NCBI GenBank assembly: GCA_900708905.1
Contig: CAADRB010000057.1
Coordinates: forward strand, 248,001-312,000
Source: Hymenolepis diminuta
Lineage: Eukaryota > Platyhelminthes > Cestoda > Cyclophyllidea > Hymenolepididae
DNA length: 64,000 nucleotides
Direction of reading: 5' to 3'
Positions 41,101-52,663 of the stretch are shown here, in pieces (positions within the stretch are counted from its first letter, which is position 1; every line of letters starts with the position of its first letter). Made by a program: the position numbers and the translations under genes. The notes under the pieces were generated by a model, which worked only from the letters and a program-made list of their open reading frames with translations, ran no database searches and was not told the DNA's origin.

Positions 41101-44100
41101 GCGAAATCTAGTCACATTTTGTTGTCTTCACGGAGAGAGCGGGGTTAATCTTCGGGTGATCCGCATGGAACTGACCCATCTACTTGTGGACTTATTCAGT
41201 AGTGTTACATGTGATGTGGACTATTCTCCTCGAGGTTGCTTGATTCGTTCTCTGTCTCTATTTCGCAGATTACACCCCAATGCACCTCTCATCTGCCGAC
41301 CACTTGATCTTGTCAAGGTATGTCCTATTGAATTTTATTAGTAATGAAGTATTTGCTCATCTGTTATTGCTACTTTACATTGCAGACTTTGATCAATGAT
41401 ATAAATACTTGCATTCTCGAATTGCCCCCTCCTTACATGAAATTCATCCGCAATATTCCGTTGTCTTTTTTGACATCTAATGGTAAAGTGGAGAAACAGC
41501 CCTCTGTTGATGATGACCCAGAATCTTCGATTAGTTATCGAATCGCGTTGCTTCGGAACCTCTGCATGGCTCTTTCTGCTTGTGTCTTCCAAAGTCTTTC
41601 AACGGCCAGTTGGAGAACTACTCAAGTTCAAGGCGATGCTGGATTGGCTATTGTTGTTGGTCAGTCAAATGCTCTCACTGGTAGGTGCACAACAACCAAA
41701 TGTAATTTATGCCTCATCGGATTCAAATAGCCTTTAATTTTGTATTTCTATCAGCTGAACGCTTTGCTAAACTTGGAGGGCCCTTCCTTCCAAACTCCGA
41801 ACCATCTGAATGGCCAGGTGAGTTTTAACACTATAAGTCAATTGTATCCCCAAGATCTGTTCTTGCACAATGTTCTGCCATTGTGCAAAACGCAATAATT
41901 TTAACAAGTCAAAGGTTTTCTTACAGATTTCTACCTTGAGGTTTTTTATTTTATTACGGCCTTTATCTAAAACGCATTTGTTTAATGTTAGTTTTAATAT
42001 TAAGTTAATATTTAGTCAGTTTGAGCAAAGGAAGATGACCATCAAATGCGATTCAATAGAGAAATGCATAGCTGTCGATATAGCAGTTATCAAAGGGAGG
42101 AATAGTGCAATTCGTTCATTTCGGTCCTGGAATTAAAGATGTATCGGGATTTCACATTTTAATAGGTATTTTGTTGCCCTCAAAAACTTTAATGCGTTAT
42201 TTTCAGTTTGATGTAATTTTTGAAAGTGGTTAGGGGATATTTGCATCTGTTGTCATATATGCTCTAAACCGTTCGATATTCAAAAAAGGCATGCATGCCA
42301 AGCTGCATAACTTTGAAAGATTGAGTGGTTATACAACCCTAAACTACGGAAATTCGCAGTCAAAGGCTAGCATGTGCAATTTCGGCTTGGTTGTCTCACT
42401 TAGAGCTGGAGGGTTTTTACGGGGACTGATCAGAAAGTTAAAAATAAATTGCAGTTGACTTGAAAAGATGTATACATAAACGATGTCTTAACAGGATACT
42501 TATTTAATATGCAGTCACCAACCGCTTAATGATTATTTGACTGCAAACAAATAGTTGAGAGAGCATAATCTTTCATCTAAACGATTTCCTCTATTGGGGG
42601 TTTTTTTGAAAATAATATCAATTCTGGATGTTTGTGTAAACCGATTGCTGTCAAATCATTTCATCTCTTTTGTCCAATGCATACTCGCATATTGATTATT
42701 ACTTTGCATTTACACTACGTGGATGCCTCTTCATCCATTATTTCTCTCACATTTTCATAGCTGTTGTTCTCTAACTTTGAGCTTCTGATCTGAAAAATGC
42801 AGATGTCTTAGTCATTAGTAGGTCTCTTACTTTCGTTAGAGAATTTGTTCTGACAGAGTCGTGCCTGCCTACAATTTGTCGAATCAAGTTCCTACAAATC
42901 TTTCGGTAATAAAGGTTTTTGAATAGCTTATATAAATCTGTTTTTTAGGTGTTCTCGGTCTTTTCACGTCGAAAGACGGCTCTTCCGCATCCTCCTTTAA
43001 CGTCTCTCCACAACCAGTTCTTAAGGGCGTCTTGGCGGAAGCCCTTGTGGCCGTTTACGTGGGCCTCTGTGTTTGCGCGCTCTACACTCGTGACACTCCC
43101 GTGCTCTATCGTCTGGTGAGCAATGCCTCACTGGGGGACGCCTCAACTTGGAGCCGCGTTTTCGGTGGCGTTTGCCGACTCAAACCCCTAAGGCCACCTC
43201 CCCCTCCACCTTCTGCTGTTGGTATCCCGAGACGTCCCTCACCGTCTCCACCCCCCAGACCCAGATTGTAAGTTTTTCTAGTCATCTCTCATAACGATAT
43301 TTGATACTGAATAGCATGAGTTCGCACTCAAGCAGCCACTAGTCCTACTACCTGACCGTCGGTAAAAGAGATTTATCTCTCTTATCAAATACATAAGTAG
43401 CTTTCAGTCAAATTACGATACTTGATTGCAAATAATTTTCGCACGTTTTGATCTCAATGTATCTTCTAGATGGAGATATTTTTAGATGTCCTTGTAAACA
43501 ACCATGGTGATTGAGAGTGTTTTTACCAGTATTCGTGGTGATTCATTTTTCTTTTCTGAGTTCGTTTTTCACCAGTTTGTCATCAGTGCACGACTTGGAT
43601 ATTGGTAATAGTAACTTCAGTGCAATCTTCCCACGGGTGTTTCAATAAAAGATTGTCTAATTTAGCGGTTAAATAACAAATTCAAAATGGGAGGCAGGAG
43701 AGATTGAACATGTCTATTCATTGAGCACAGTAGTTCGGGATCTCAGTTTTTTAACACGCACGAAGACCTTTTGACGATAATTACTAAATCATTTGAAGTA
43801 CGCTTCATCTCGTTTAGAAGGAACAGATCCTGGGGCATCCTTTCAATTAAGAGGTTTGCATTTTCTGATAATTATATCGCCAGGAGGTGCGATTCAAAGA
43901 GGCAGGTGAAAACTTTATCACTACGATATTTCACCGTTGAGAACATTTGGGTTTGAATAATTTACCTTTTAAGATTTAATTTGCTGTGGTATTCCGAAAG
44001 TTATATAAATACAACCAATCTTTTGGTATTCTGAAGCATTGTACATTTTCTTGTAGTTTTCTAAGAGAGCGTTTGAGAGAGCGCTTGAAAGCTCGAATCC

Positions 44101-47100
44101 GCCGGTAAGCCTCTCAACTTGACTCCCAGAACTCTCCACTAACTTAATGAGTTTCATTTTTTTCTTACCGAAGGAAGGCTTAATTCAATCAACCCGCTTT
44201 TGTATTTTCGGTGCAATTAGATATGGTGTCTGATTTGTTCTTTGTTTTTAGGCCATCAACCACCCGGACCAATCAACAACAACACGGTGCAAGTGGGCCT
44301 ATTCTTCAGATGAATCAAGCACCACCAGCTTCTCAAGCGACCAATAAAGTGTCTTTGCAACCACCAAGTATGTCACCGTGCTTTTAAAAATTTGAAGAAT
44401 TGAACAGTGGTGGCGATTTATTAGTCGTTTATTTGTCTGCATTTCAGCAACCACGCATACAGATGAAATATTCCTACCTCCACAATGCTCTATAGCTACG
44501 TGCTTCCTTGAGAAAGTAAGTGTACTACCTTCTCAGTCCTCCCTTATTTCAAATGACCATGCTTACGACAATAATCGACCACCTAACATTCAATAAGAAA
44601 ATTATCCAGAATTTAAACCCCTGACTGTTCATTTAAAGGAGGTTAAAGTTAATTTGTCATAAAGTATGAGATTTCGTACTGGCGAATGGTGAAAAAATGT
44701 TCAAAGGATCGACTGAATCGGTCTAGTTTTCTGCCTTTCAAGATTTTGAATTTGTTGAATTAAAATCCGACTTTCCGAAATCGAACAGATGAAGTTTGTA
44801 AGTGAAAAATTATTCCCTGTTTAATCATTTTAGTTCGTTATAAAAATTCTCAAGCCCATTATGGAAAATGTTTACAACACTTGGATTGGGTAGAGAGAAA
44901 ATATCCATATCATTTGATGTTTGCCGATGAACATTTATCTCGTGACCTCTGACTTGTCAAACTTGCAGATTTACTACTGCAGTACCGGCGCACACAGTCC
45001 GTTAAAGCAGCTTCCATTACTACATCGACTATATATATTTTTCAGCTCTTTTCGAAGGGGGAGGGGAAGAATTTCAGAAATTGTACTTTACTTTAATATC
45101 AGATGGGAAAAATAAATTTTTTCCTTAACTACCTTAAATTTTTTTTTTTCTATTAGCCCTCTCACAGTGACGAGTCTTCTTCGGATCAGAAGGGCTTTAA
45201 CTATGACAGTGACAACGACTCTAGAGTGACCACTTCCTATGAAAGTTATCCAGACGGTGTCAAGCGTCTTGTGCAATCCACTTGTTGTTCCTCGCGTAAA
45301 AATAGCTCTCCTGCAATCTCATCCAAAAAACCTAGAGACAACTTTGAGCTAACAGATTTCCTCGAGGTTTTTTTATTATTCCTTGCTTGATCTTGCTGCA
45401 GGATCACTTTATTAATGTTGTATTCTTTTTTGTAGGAGAATTCTCTAGTACCTCCTGGCCAGTCCATCGTTCTTCAAACCGGTTGTGATCTCAAAATCAC
45501 TCGTTTGGATCCAGATCTTGGTGATATTAAATTCAGTGAGGCCGCTCTTGATGCCCTCAGAGAAAAGCACGAGGCGGAAGAACTAAATCTGCTGGACTCG
45601 AAGCAGGACTTTATCGCTTCTGACAGAGAGTGGTTTAATGGAGACAGCTTCTCTTGGCGACTTATGCGTCTTGCCTTTGTTCAACTCATGCAACAACAAG
45701 TTAATGCTCTGGTTAAACTTCTCAATCTCGATAATGAATGTGAGTTTACTTCTTTTTCATTTTGTATTTCCACTAATTTACATAAAATCATTGTGATTTA
45801 TGCTCTTATCGTAGCTTATGACCCACGTTAAGGCAAAATGTGCATGGTATTTCATCGTGGCAAAACACCTCGAATCGAGCAATAGTAAGTGGTTTGTAAA
45901 GTGTAACAGGGTGGATAGAAAAAATGTTGAAATCAAGGTCGGGATATCAAAAGAGTCTTACCATGTTTGATTTTTGAATTCTAGCTACTAATTTACCTAA
46001 AGGTTTTTCAGTGCTTCTGCGCAAAAATTTAAATTTTATTATTCGTCTCCTGAAATATTGATCAAGTTCTTGTTCACGATAGTAGCCGGCTGTTTAATTA
46101 ACACGGTCGGTTTTACCACTTCAATTATTCTTTTGCTTTCAAAGGCCCAGAAAGTAGGATGACACCAGCTTGTGAATTTTTGACGTTTTCTTAGAGCCAA
46201 TAACAGGCAGACGAGACTAGCAAACAAACTTGGCATAATTCAATGGAGTTTATTGAAGGTGAACTTTTATTTATTATTATTCATTCTGGAATTTGAAGCA
46301 TCTTGAATACTGTTTTATGAATGAGCGAAAAACGCTTCGCGGTAACCTTTTTTACGACTTTTTAAATCCAGATATCCAGTAAAAATTCGTCCCATTTACG
46401 ACATGTAGCTAACAAATGGGCTTATGAGTTGCAAAATGGTTTAAATAAGTCATTCGAAATAAATGAAACTTCATGTTATTCAACTATTAGAATGAAATAC
46501 TAATTCATTAAAACGAGGCCATATCAGGCCACTTCAAGTCCTATATTCATAATGAGATAAAATTATAAGATTTCAACACCTCCTGCTATATTCCAATCCG
46601 GAGTTTAATTTACTTGATTGCTCTAGTAGCTGGGAACGATGGTATCGAGGGTACGAAGAAGTTATTAACATGTAGCAGCGTAGTGGTTGGTCGAATTACT
46701 AAACAAGAACTAAACTTGCACGTCAAAATCAATAAATACTTTAAAGCGATCATTACCGAGTGAGCAAAGCGGGATAGGTCTATTCTGAAATTTGGTTGGC
46801 TTATCGGTGAATTGATTAAGGTGCAACTTGAGAATAAATAATGGATAGGCAATTCGCTACAGAAACACCTAAAAGAGGAAATTTATATGATATGGTCAAA
46901 ATAACGCCATCAAATTTAGTTTTGATCGATCAGAAGTTGAGTTGAGTGATCGTTGTTCCACTTTAGGACTTGTTGAAGCTTAATTATTCACATAGGGTTT
47001 CAATTAGTGAGCTGTTTTTGTTTTCCCTACAGTCCTAACCTCCTACGCTCCAACGTTGTTGCAGGCACGAGGATTACTGGAGAAGTGGGTTGAAGGATAT

Positions 47101-50100
47101 CAGGAGGCTTTAGAAGTATCATCGGACAATGAAGACCGAATTGCAATGCGCGTTTTATCTGCGGATTTTGTTGCTATCGGAGGATTATATTTAGACGATC
47201 AAGATCAGGCGGATGCTAATCTCTCCGAGTCAGCTCGTCGGGCGATCGCAATGATGGCCTACATTATGAAACCAGGGAATTCTCCCTTCAGGTAAAAAGA
47301 GTCCCTTTTATCAATCTTTTAACAGTCTACCATTGAAGCTATACGCTTGAGTTTACGAAGCCTAGAAAAGTTTATGAACTGAACTTATAATGTCATTGCA
47401 CTCTCCTACTGGTAATACAAACTAGTTGGTTGCTGAACTTCCAGTCAAGCCTTTCCAGTATCGAGATTATTATAGTACGGATAATCAGCAAATATCGCCG
47501 TCTTAGAAATGTAACAATAGATATTCTTCTAGCAATATCAATATCGGTCAAATGGATTAATTAGGAACTCGTGTTGAAAGAAATTTTTCAATGTTTAAAT
47601 ACTGATGTTTGGGTTTCTAATTGACTTTCTTCACATGATTCCGGACATTCTTTTCTTTTTCATTGAGAAGTACTAAAAAGTTCTTTATTTTGTATACAGA
47701 ACCCGAAATCCCTTATCATTACCTGTGAAACGCCTATGGTTTTCACTTCTGAAACGTCCTGAACTAAATGAGACGTTTTTACGTTGGATCTTTCATCCAA
47801 AGCAATGCCAGCAACCTTCACTCCAACCAATCAAGTTGGAGGTTTCTAATCCTCGTAAGACATCTGCCCAATCAATCGCTTTGATATCTACTCAACCTGA
47901 GAAGAAATTGAGTTCGGCTTCCGATCAAGGCGTTAAATTGCCCAAGGTGTGTTTCTTATCTACTTTTCTACGCGTCAACAGACTTTAGATAAAGTTTACT
48001 TAGATAGATGTGCATGTTTTTAGGAGAATGAAATTCCACCTGACGGAATCTATAGCGGCGGAAGTGATGGATTAATGAAACACAAATCCTCCATTAACCT
48101 CATTCATTGGGAACAGGATCCAATTCTATGCATGTGTGTTGATAAGGTAAAACATATTTATAAATTCTTGTAAGATTAAGTTCATACTTAATATTGCTTG
48201 GCCTTTCAAATACATATCTTTAGAGTTTTTTTATCTGAAAGGAGGTATGTTCGACTTGAGTATTTATTTTGAATCACTGCTTATTTATTCTGTTGAAAGC
48301 CAAGTACTTGTTTCGATGATTCCATATCATTTTAAGCGTATGTCAAAATGCGGAAACAGATTTTTCTGTGCCTCTCTTCTTACAATCGGTTGGGAAAAAT
48401 GGCGTTAACTAGTAAAAGGATGAGTACAGGTTATCAAGTCACTTACGAATTTTTAACGTAAATTAATAATAATCACAGTGGTTTGTCTTGAAAGCATGAC
48501 TTTCTGCATTTCTTGAAATCACTCTTTCTTTACATTCTATACGAAAATACTTCGGTTTTTCATTCACGAAGCCCCAGTTGCGTCTTTTATGCCCCTATGA
48601 CGCAAACCCCTGTTTGTCATGTCTAAATGCGTGTATCAATTCCCTTCTTTCTGCAACTGTCTCGTTTCATTAAAAGTACGCACGCACGCTTACTTCTCAT
48701 GCACCAGCTCTCGTGCTTCCCTCTCATCTCCTCTGCCCCTCAGCTCCCTCTTACTCGCTTGAATCATCATAGTGATTTGATCAATACATTTTGGCCTAGT
48801 CGGCTATTTGTGTTTTACTTTATGGGACTGTTGTTGCGGTGTTAGCTGTTTGCTATAGTATTAGTTTCTGCGATCAAGATCTGGTTCATTAGTTCCTAAA
48901 ATTTGGTAACTTCTAAATTGGTGACCCTGGTTCTTGTTAGCCCTTACAATTTGCTTCAATCTTAATTTTTAAATCAATACAAAATTAACACCATACCTTT
49001 CTAATAACGCCTCTTTATCCTATTCTACTGATCGAAATAACTATCAGCTCTAAATTTTTCAAATGTCTTGCCACGATAATAACCGTACTGCGGAAAGAAT
49101 TTCCTAAATTTCTTGACTGGGTAACATCTTATAGGTAAGGCAAGTTAATATGAAATGACACAAAGTCTATGAAAAATGTGTGAAGGTAGTAGGGATCAAA
49201 AAGTATTAAAGGGTATGAGGGTGAGGGGAGTAGACCATTTTGATGGAGTGGCTGCAATCGTCTGACCCTCAAGGAACCTGAAAACGAGTATGTATCGGCA
49301 TGATGGTATATTTTCAGAACTTAATTAAGGAAGAATGATCCATTAGTGGCAAAAAAACTATACCTTTTGCTTTACATTCCTGCAACTGATCCCTTTTAGG
49401 AACTGCAAATCATCCAAAGTCAGCTTAGTGTATTACCTTTAGTTGAATAAAATTATGCATCAACTAACTGAACTCTTTCTATACGGTTTGTTTTAAGTTC
49501 AACTACGATGCTGTAGCTCTGGCAACTCCCAAAGAGATAATTGAGGTTTCTATCTCCAATCTCCTCTCCCCTGCTGATTGGATGTTTGATGATTTTGAGT
49601 ACGATCTTGAAGCTATGCGAAAGTAAGTTGAATCTTGGAAAAAGCCAAAAATATGATTTAATTATTCCTTTTCTTTTCAGCCCCATTCTCAAGAATCGAG
49701 GGGGCCAATCTGTAAACGACTTTCTTCTCCACGAGAAACCAAGTTTTAGTTTAGGGGACCAAGTGGACTCAGATGCTCCAGGTCCTAGGGGCATTAATTC
49801 AGCAAATCTGGTGAGTCTTGTCTACTGATATCTTCATAAGTAGGAGAAAATGATTTTTATTTAACGTGCGCACATACTTGTGCATAACAGTTTGAAGGCC
49901 TAATCAGCACTCCAACTGCTAATATCTCTGAGCATATTTTGGAGATCAGTCGAAGCATCGCCCCTACGGTAGACTTCCACTGTTGTCACCCTGTTGTACT
50001 CCCTCTCTCTTAATAAAAAGAACGCTTACTAGCAACCATATTTTTGCATTTGTAGATTATTAAGAGGACCGTCGGTGGCATCGAAAGGCTCTCTTCTCAT

Positions 50101-51666
50101 CCTCTGATGAATTTCTGTAAGTTCCATTAGTTATTAGATCAATAAGCGAAAACGATTAGTTTATTTTTGAAAGAAGAATCCGGGAGTTGCGAAAAGCTTG
50201 GATTTATATTAACCTCAAATGTTCCGGTTGATTTTAGCTTCAGTTTCCCCTACTTCTTAAAGTCCTCTGATCGGTTGGAAAATTTCACAGAGGCTAATAA
50301 CTGAGAGACCGCACTTGTTTTCCAAAGGAGACGAACGATTTGCAATTTTGTCACGCGCATTTCAGAAACTAGCTCTTATGTATTGAATAGAATAAAAGCG
50401 TACACTTGATGGCATTATATTTAAAGTTAGTTAAACGGCTCTCGTTAAGGACAAATTCAATCGATAGTGATTTCTCTGTCCTATAGACCTCTGCGGAACA
50501 AATTCGGGCTACGTTCATGTGTTACAATGGGGGGTAATGGAACCGGTCGTACACATGCTTGCCAACACCTCCTCCCTGACTGACAAAGGTCGCACACAAA
50601 AAATCACGAGTACCACTAAGGGCAATCCTATAACTGTTCTACACCTAGACTCTTTTGGAAAAAGAGTAGGCCTCAAATTTGCTCTTAATACCTTTTCTTT
50701 AGTTCGGATGTGGTGATACAGCGGGATATTTCGGTCTCTGGAATGTGGACTTTACTGGTTCCCACAGTTATCCCTACTTCGTAAGTTTATGTAATATTCC
50801 CAATGCTTCGATTCCATCTAGAGTTGCCGGTGTCATAATAAAGGAGTCTTGGACTTTGCTTTCCTTGATGGAGGCTCTACAAAGTTTGTAACAGTTGGAA
50901 CTGGAAACGTTCCAACTTATCCGAATCCCGGTGTTAATATGTCCACCGCTAATGCAGTTGCAGCAGCCAATCGCCCCGGATTGAAGGTCACTGGACAACC
51001 TGATCTTGAGGCCGCCAACGTGGTCGTCTGGGATTCGATGGAACCACTAAAGAGTGCCAGTGTTATGAGTAGGTTGTTGATATTCTGCTCATCATGATCC
51101 TTTTAGCTTTTTCTGAGTCTCCACTGGACGTCGCTTGCACCTGTGTGACTAGTGTTCCATCTGGTTCGTTCGGTCACCAGCTAGCAGTAGGGACAAAACG
51201 CGGAGAAGTTATGATTCTAGATTTGCGAAGTAAAAACGCTGTGATCGCCCACAACTCAACAGCACATGCAGGCTTCGCATTGCGATCAATAATCTGTGAT
51301 AGTGCAACAGACACCTTAACAACGGCGGGTGCAGATAACCGCGTCAAAGTTTGGCGTTTGTCAGATCCGTGTCAACTCTTATCAACATTCCAACCAGAGG
51401 AGTCGAATGCTTCTGTGTCGACCAAAGCAGCACAAGCCTTCCTTCGAGGCAACCAATCAGCAGCCATGATCGTAGCAAGCCGTCCGGGCATCTCTCAGCT
51501 GGCTTCTTTGCCTTCTACATCCACTATGGTGGAATACAAGTATGGAGAGGCTCGGGAGAACCTTCATCTCCTCACCTCACGATTTTTGGCTTGCGGAGTC
51601 GATGGCCGCCTCCAAATGTGCTCCGTTACACCCTCCCCAGATCCTCTATGGCTACGTCGTTATTAG
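17072..51666 (+). CDS. DMXL: DmX-like protein / rabconnectin-3 alpha (Rav1 family)
   Basis: I resolved 49 exons that keep one frame from ATG 17072 to TAG 51666, giving about 3,320 residues against ~3,030 for human DMXL1/2. Exon coordinates are listed in the five block entries. The N-terminus MRLHQVITG matches the family's MNLHQVLTG. Later landmarks are SPDG...ELRIW (WD), LLTSC.DGV.R.W, IYECESTGGSEW, LDWVK.EDG, GLFEAARVL...LPQFHP, the FAWACHS / WWI / AAIFYLAM helical core, SLPVKRLW, and C-terminal WD40 repeats. DmX/Rav1 proteins form the RAVE-like (rabconnectin-3) complex that promotes V-ATPase reassembly and hence acidification of endosomes, lysosomes and vesicles. It is followed tail-to-tail by SEC11. 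One intron must use a GC donor, one 39-nt intron could be retained, and one 39-nt exon could be skipped without frame loss. Orthology to DMXL1 versus DMXL2 cannot be set, since invertebrates usually have one gene. Confidence 0.94.
21648..31693 (+). other. DmX-like exons 7-16: second propeller region
   Basis: Exons 21648-21830, 21907-22164, 23019-23412, 25132-25800, 25880-26014, 26088-26274, 27280-27603, 27955-28031, 28551-28724 and 31304-31693 encode roughly residues 308-1237. Recognisable pieces are NSLYILQWMNNK, SDGGVRFW, IYECESTG joined across intron 13 to GSEW, LDWVKTEDG and GLFEAARV. A (CCA)n/(ACC)n tract near 27455 encodes six Thr in a row. The largest intron here (28725-31303, 2.6 kb) carries an antisense mariner copy. 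Confidence 0.87.
29006..30012 (-). mobile_element. Decayed mariner-family transposon, copy A
   Basis: It lies antisense in the intron between exons 15 and 16 of the DmX-like gene. On the minus strand, pieces of a mariner transposase appear in the expected order. These are a TTRELSKTF-like helix-turn-helix segment (with one shift), a DSDEKWWILYN block (first catalytic Asp), LHHDNM (second Asp), HHIPPIF where the third Asp is lost, and a C-terminal KFYEEGIRKLMARWKDVI ending at a stop at 29081-29083. The left end carries a TIR-like TATCAGGTTGTAAAAGG at 29006. Stops and frameshifts interrupt the frame, and the transposase N-terminus and right TIR were not found. The copy is dead. Confidence 0.88.
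32902..38119 (+). other. DmX-like exons 17-25: Rav1 C-terminal-type helical core
   Basis: Exons 32902-33322, 33407-33432, 34619-34803, 34878-35023, 35115-35218, 36911-37099, 37170-37486, 37556-37676 and 37749-38119 encode roughly residues 1238-1863. They contain the most conserved blocks: LPQFHPQQLLEWMNLGR, LPGLSELDQIYL, DDCGLRF, FAWACHSKSEEM, WWIHNDD, AAIFYLAMNK, AAALFLIGDWLEDAI and LRLHPLV. Exon 18 is a 26-nt microexon required to restore phase between exons 17 and 19. Exon 17 carries a long Lys/Glu-rich insertion. The last exon ends at a GC donor. Confidence 0.9.
36619..36649. repeat. Perfect 15-bp AT-rich inverted repeat (hairpin)
   Basis: The arms ATTTAAAGTAATATT (36619-36633) and AATATTACTTTAAAT (36635-36649) are perfect reverse complements separated by one A. 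They sit in the 1.7-kb intron between exons 21 and 22 of the DmX-like gene. This could be a palindromic TIR relic of a small DNA transposon or simply an AT-rich cruciform-prone site. Confidence 0.85.
38120..38738 (+). other. GC-AG intron 25 of the DmX-like gene
   Basis: The exon ends ...CATAG and the intron begins GCAAGT, which is the consensus for a GC donor. The downstream exon starts at 38739 after TTCTTCAG and needs two bases from upstream to keep frame. The GC donor supplies exactly phase 2. The nearby GT at 38124 would give phase 0 and break the frame. Confidence 0.8.
40489..40527 (+). other. 39-nt in-frame intron or retained segment
   Basis: The segment begins GTATGA and ends CCTTCCTTTAG, so it looks like a tiny intron. 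It is a multiple of three and has no stop, so its retention would insert 13 residues (MIEIINVGYLPL plus a junction residue). The previous intron (40342-40382) is 41 nt, so such small introns are normal in this gene. Confidence 0.6.
44066..44104 (+). other. 39-nt cassette-like exon 34 of the DmX-like gene
   Basis: It is flanked by an acceptor (TTTTCTAAG) and the donor GTAAGC. It enters and leaves in phase 2 and encodes ERLRERLKARIRR, a strongly basic helix-like segment, in the position of the basic RRRFNMR-like stretch of DmX proteins. A stronger-looking acceptor ten bases upstream (TTGTAG) would create a stop. Skipping the exon would also keep frame. Confidence 0.55.
49498..51666 (+). other. 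DmX-like exons 42-49: C-terminal WD40 repeats
   Basis: Exons 49498-49622, 49681-49810, 49891-49968, 50056-50116, 50487-50665, 50703-50780, 50822-51068 and 51107-51666 encode roughly residues 2836-3320. IERLSSHPL, YLCGTNSGYVHVLQW, CGDTAGYFGLWNV, GEVMILDLRSK and TTAGADNRVKVWRL are the repeat signatures, and LACGVDGRLQM closes the propeller as in vertebrate DmX-like proteins. Three of the introns here are only 37-41 nt. Confidence 0.9.
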
Positions 51667-51835
51667 ATCTCAATCTCCTATCTCATTCTTTGTGATATAT
51701 CTATCTGTCCATGAGACATTGCTATTATCTCTGTGAGTGTGGTGATGTAACTGATTGTTGTAATTGATAAATAAGTATGTAATCATGAGAAAAAAAACAT
51801 TCTGTTAACCATTGTCAAGGGGTGAGAAACAAGAA

Positions 51836-51841
51836 TTTATT
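51836..51841 (-). promoter_or_regulatory. Poly(A) signal AATAAA for SEC11
   Basis: An exact AATAAA reads on the minus strand about 60 nt after the SEC11 stop codon (51900), within the 233-nt gap that separates it from the DmX-like stop. No exact AATAAA was seen on the plus strand in that gap; a GATAAATAAG variant near 51767 may serve the DmX-like gene. Confidence 0.6.
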
Positions 51842-51899
51842 AAAATACAGCTCCATAGAAAACAGTAAGCAGGGGGAAGGGGATTTGTTTGGTGCTGAA

Positions 51900-52663
51900 T
51901 TACTGCTCCCGAGTTATGAACATGAAACATCCCAAAGAACCAATCACAGCATACTAAAGATAAATTAATTAGAGAGGGCAAGAATAGGACCTTACTTTTA
52001 GTTTGGGATAGTCATTCATTATAATAGTCACCATACCAACGTAGGGAAGAAATCTGCAGAAAAAAACGATGATGACATATGAAAAGGGAAGAAGCGTACT
52101 AAGAAAACTGCCGTACCCTTTAGCTTTGCCCATTATGTGTTTTTCTTCAAGCCAGTCTTGCCCTTGAGGATATAATGCTCGATCATCCACAGCATTATTA
52201 TCGCCTTTCGTCAAGAACTTAACAGTTCCATTATTACTAATAAACAAGTAGGAGTAAGACATTTAAAATTACGATTGGTGAATGCGCAAAACTCTGTGAA
52301 CTATCGGGATTTCGCGATCATCAACTTTGAAAACAGTGATATCTCCCACATTTAAAGACTCAGATTCAAAGTTTGTTAGAAAAAGAAGATCACCACGGTA
52401 AAAAGCCGGTTCCATACTTCCACTGAACAAAGATAACATACAAAACAAAATACAAACCTTAGAACCACAACGATTGGGCTAGGACTATTTGTAATTACAA
52501 TCAAGGATTTCCAAATCATGAGAGCCGAAGAAAGAACCATAGCAAATGTTAGAATTTGATAATAAAGCTAAGAATATAAATAAGTGAATAGTAAAAGAAC
52601 CTGTCGTCCATTCATCCTTTTAATTTCTCCGATAACATCACAGCCAAAAATCGTACAACCCAT
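51900..52663 (-). CDS. SEC11: Signal peptidase complex catalytic subunit SEC11
   Basis: Six minus-strand exons (52601-52663, 52458-52567, 52273-52422, 52117-52236, 51996-52053, 51900-51953) give 184 residues plus a stop, against 179 in human SEC11A. The N-terminus MGCTIF...RMNGRQLYYQ is followed by a membrane segment ([15 protein letters not shown]). VVLSGSMEP carries the catalytic Ser60, EIPIVHRV carries His100, and KGDNNAVDD carries the acidic residues Asp120/Asp126. [15 protein letters not shown] and a short C-terminal hydrophobic helix ([12 protein letters not shown]) complete the protein. It is the ER serine protease that removes signal peptides as part of the SPC. All five introns are short (33, 35, 36, 63 and 42 nt). 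An acceptor-like CTGTTTGTAG ends 30 nt before the ATG. It is tail-to-tail with the DmX-like gene. Confidence is high because every catalytic block is present and all phases close. Confidence 0.96.

Larger units (their letters stand above)
38739..48146 (+). other. DmX-like exons 26-41: variable middle region
   Basis: Exons 38739-38971, 40229-40341, 40383-40488, 40528-40712, 41084-41317, 41386-41680, 41755-41817, 42949-43267, 44066-44104, 44252-44367, 44448-44515, 45157-45366, 45436-45739, 47033-47291, 47700-47946 and 48024-48146 encode roughly residues 1864-2835. Landmarks are YWACLRIFTEEL, FCCLHGESG, SEWPG joined to VLGLF, a proline-rich stretch after GGVCRLKP, SHSDESSSDQ, FSWRLMRLAFVQL and SLPVKRLWFSLL. 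Much of the rest is low-complexity and probably disordered. Confidence 0.85.
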
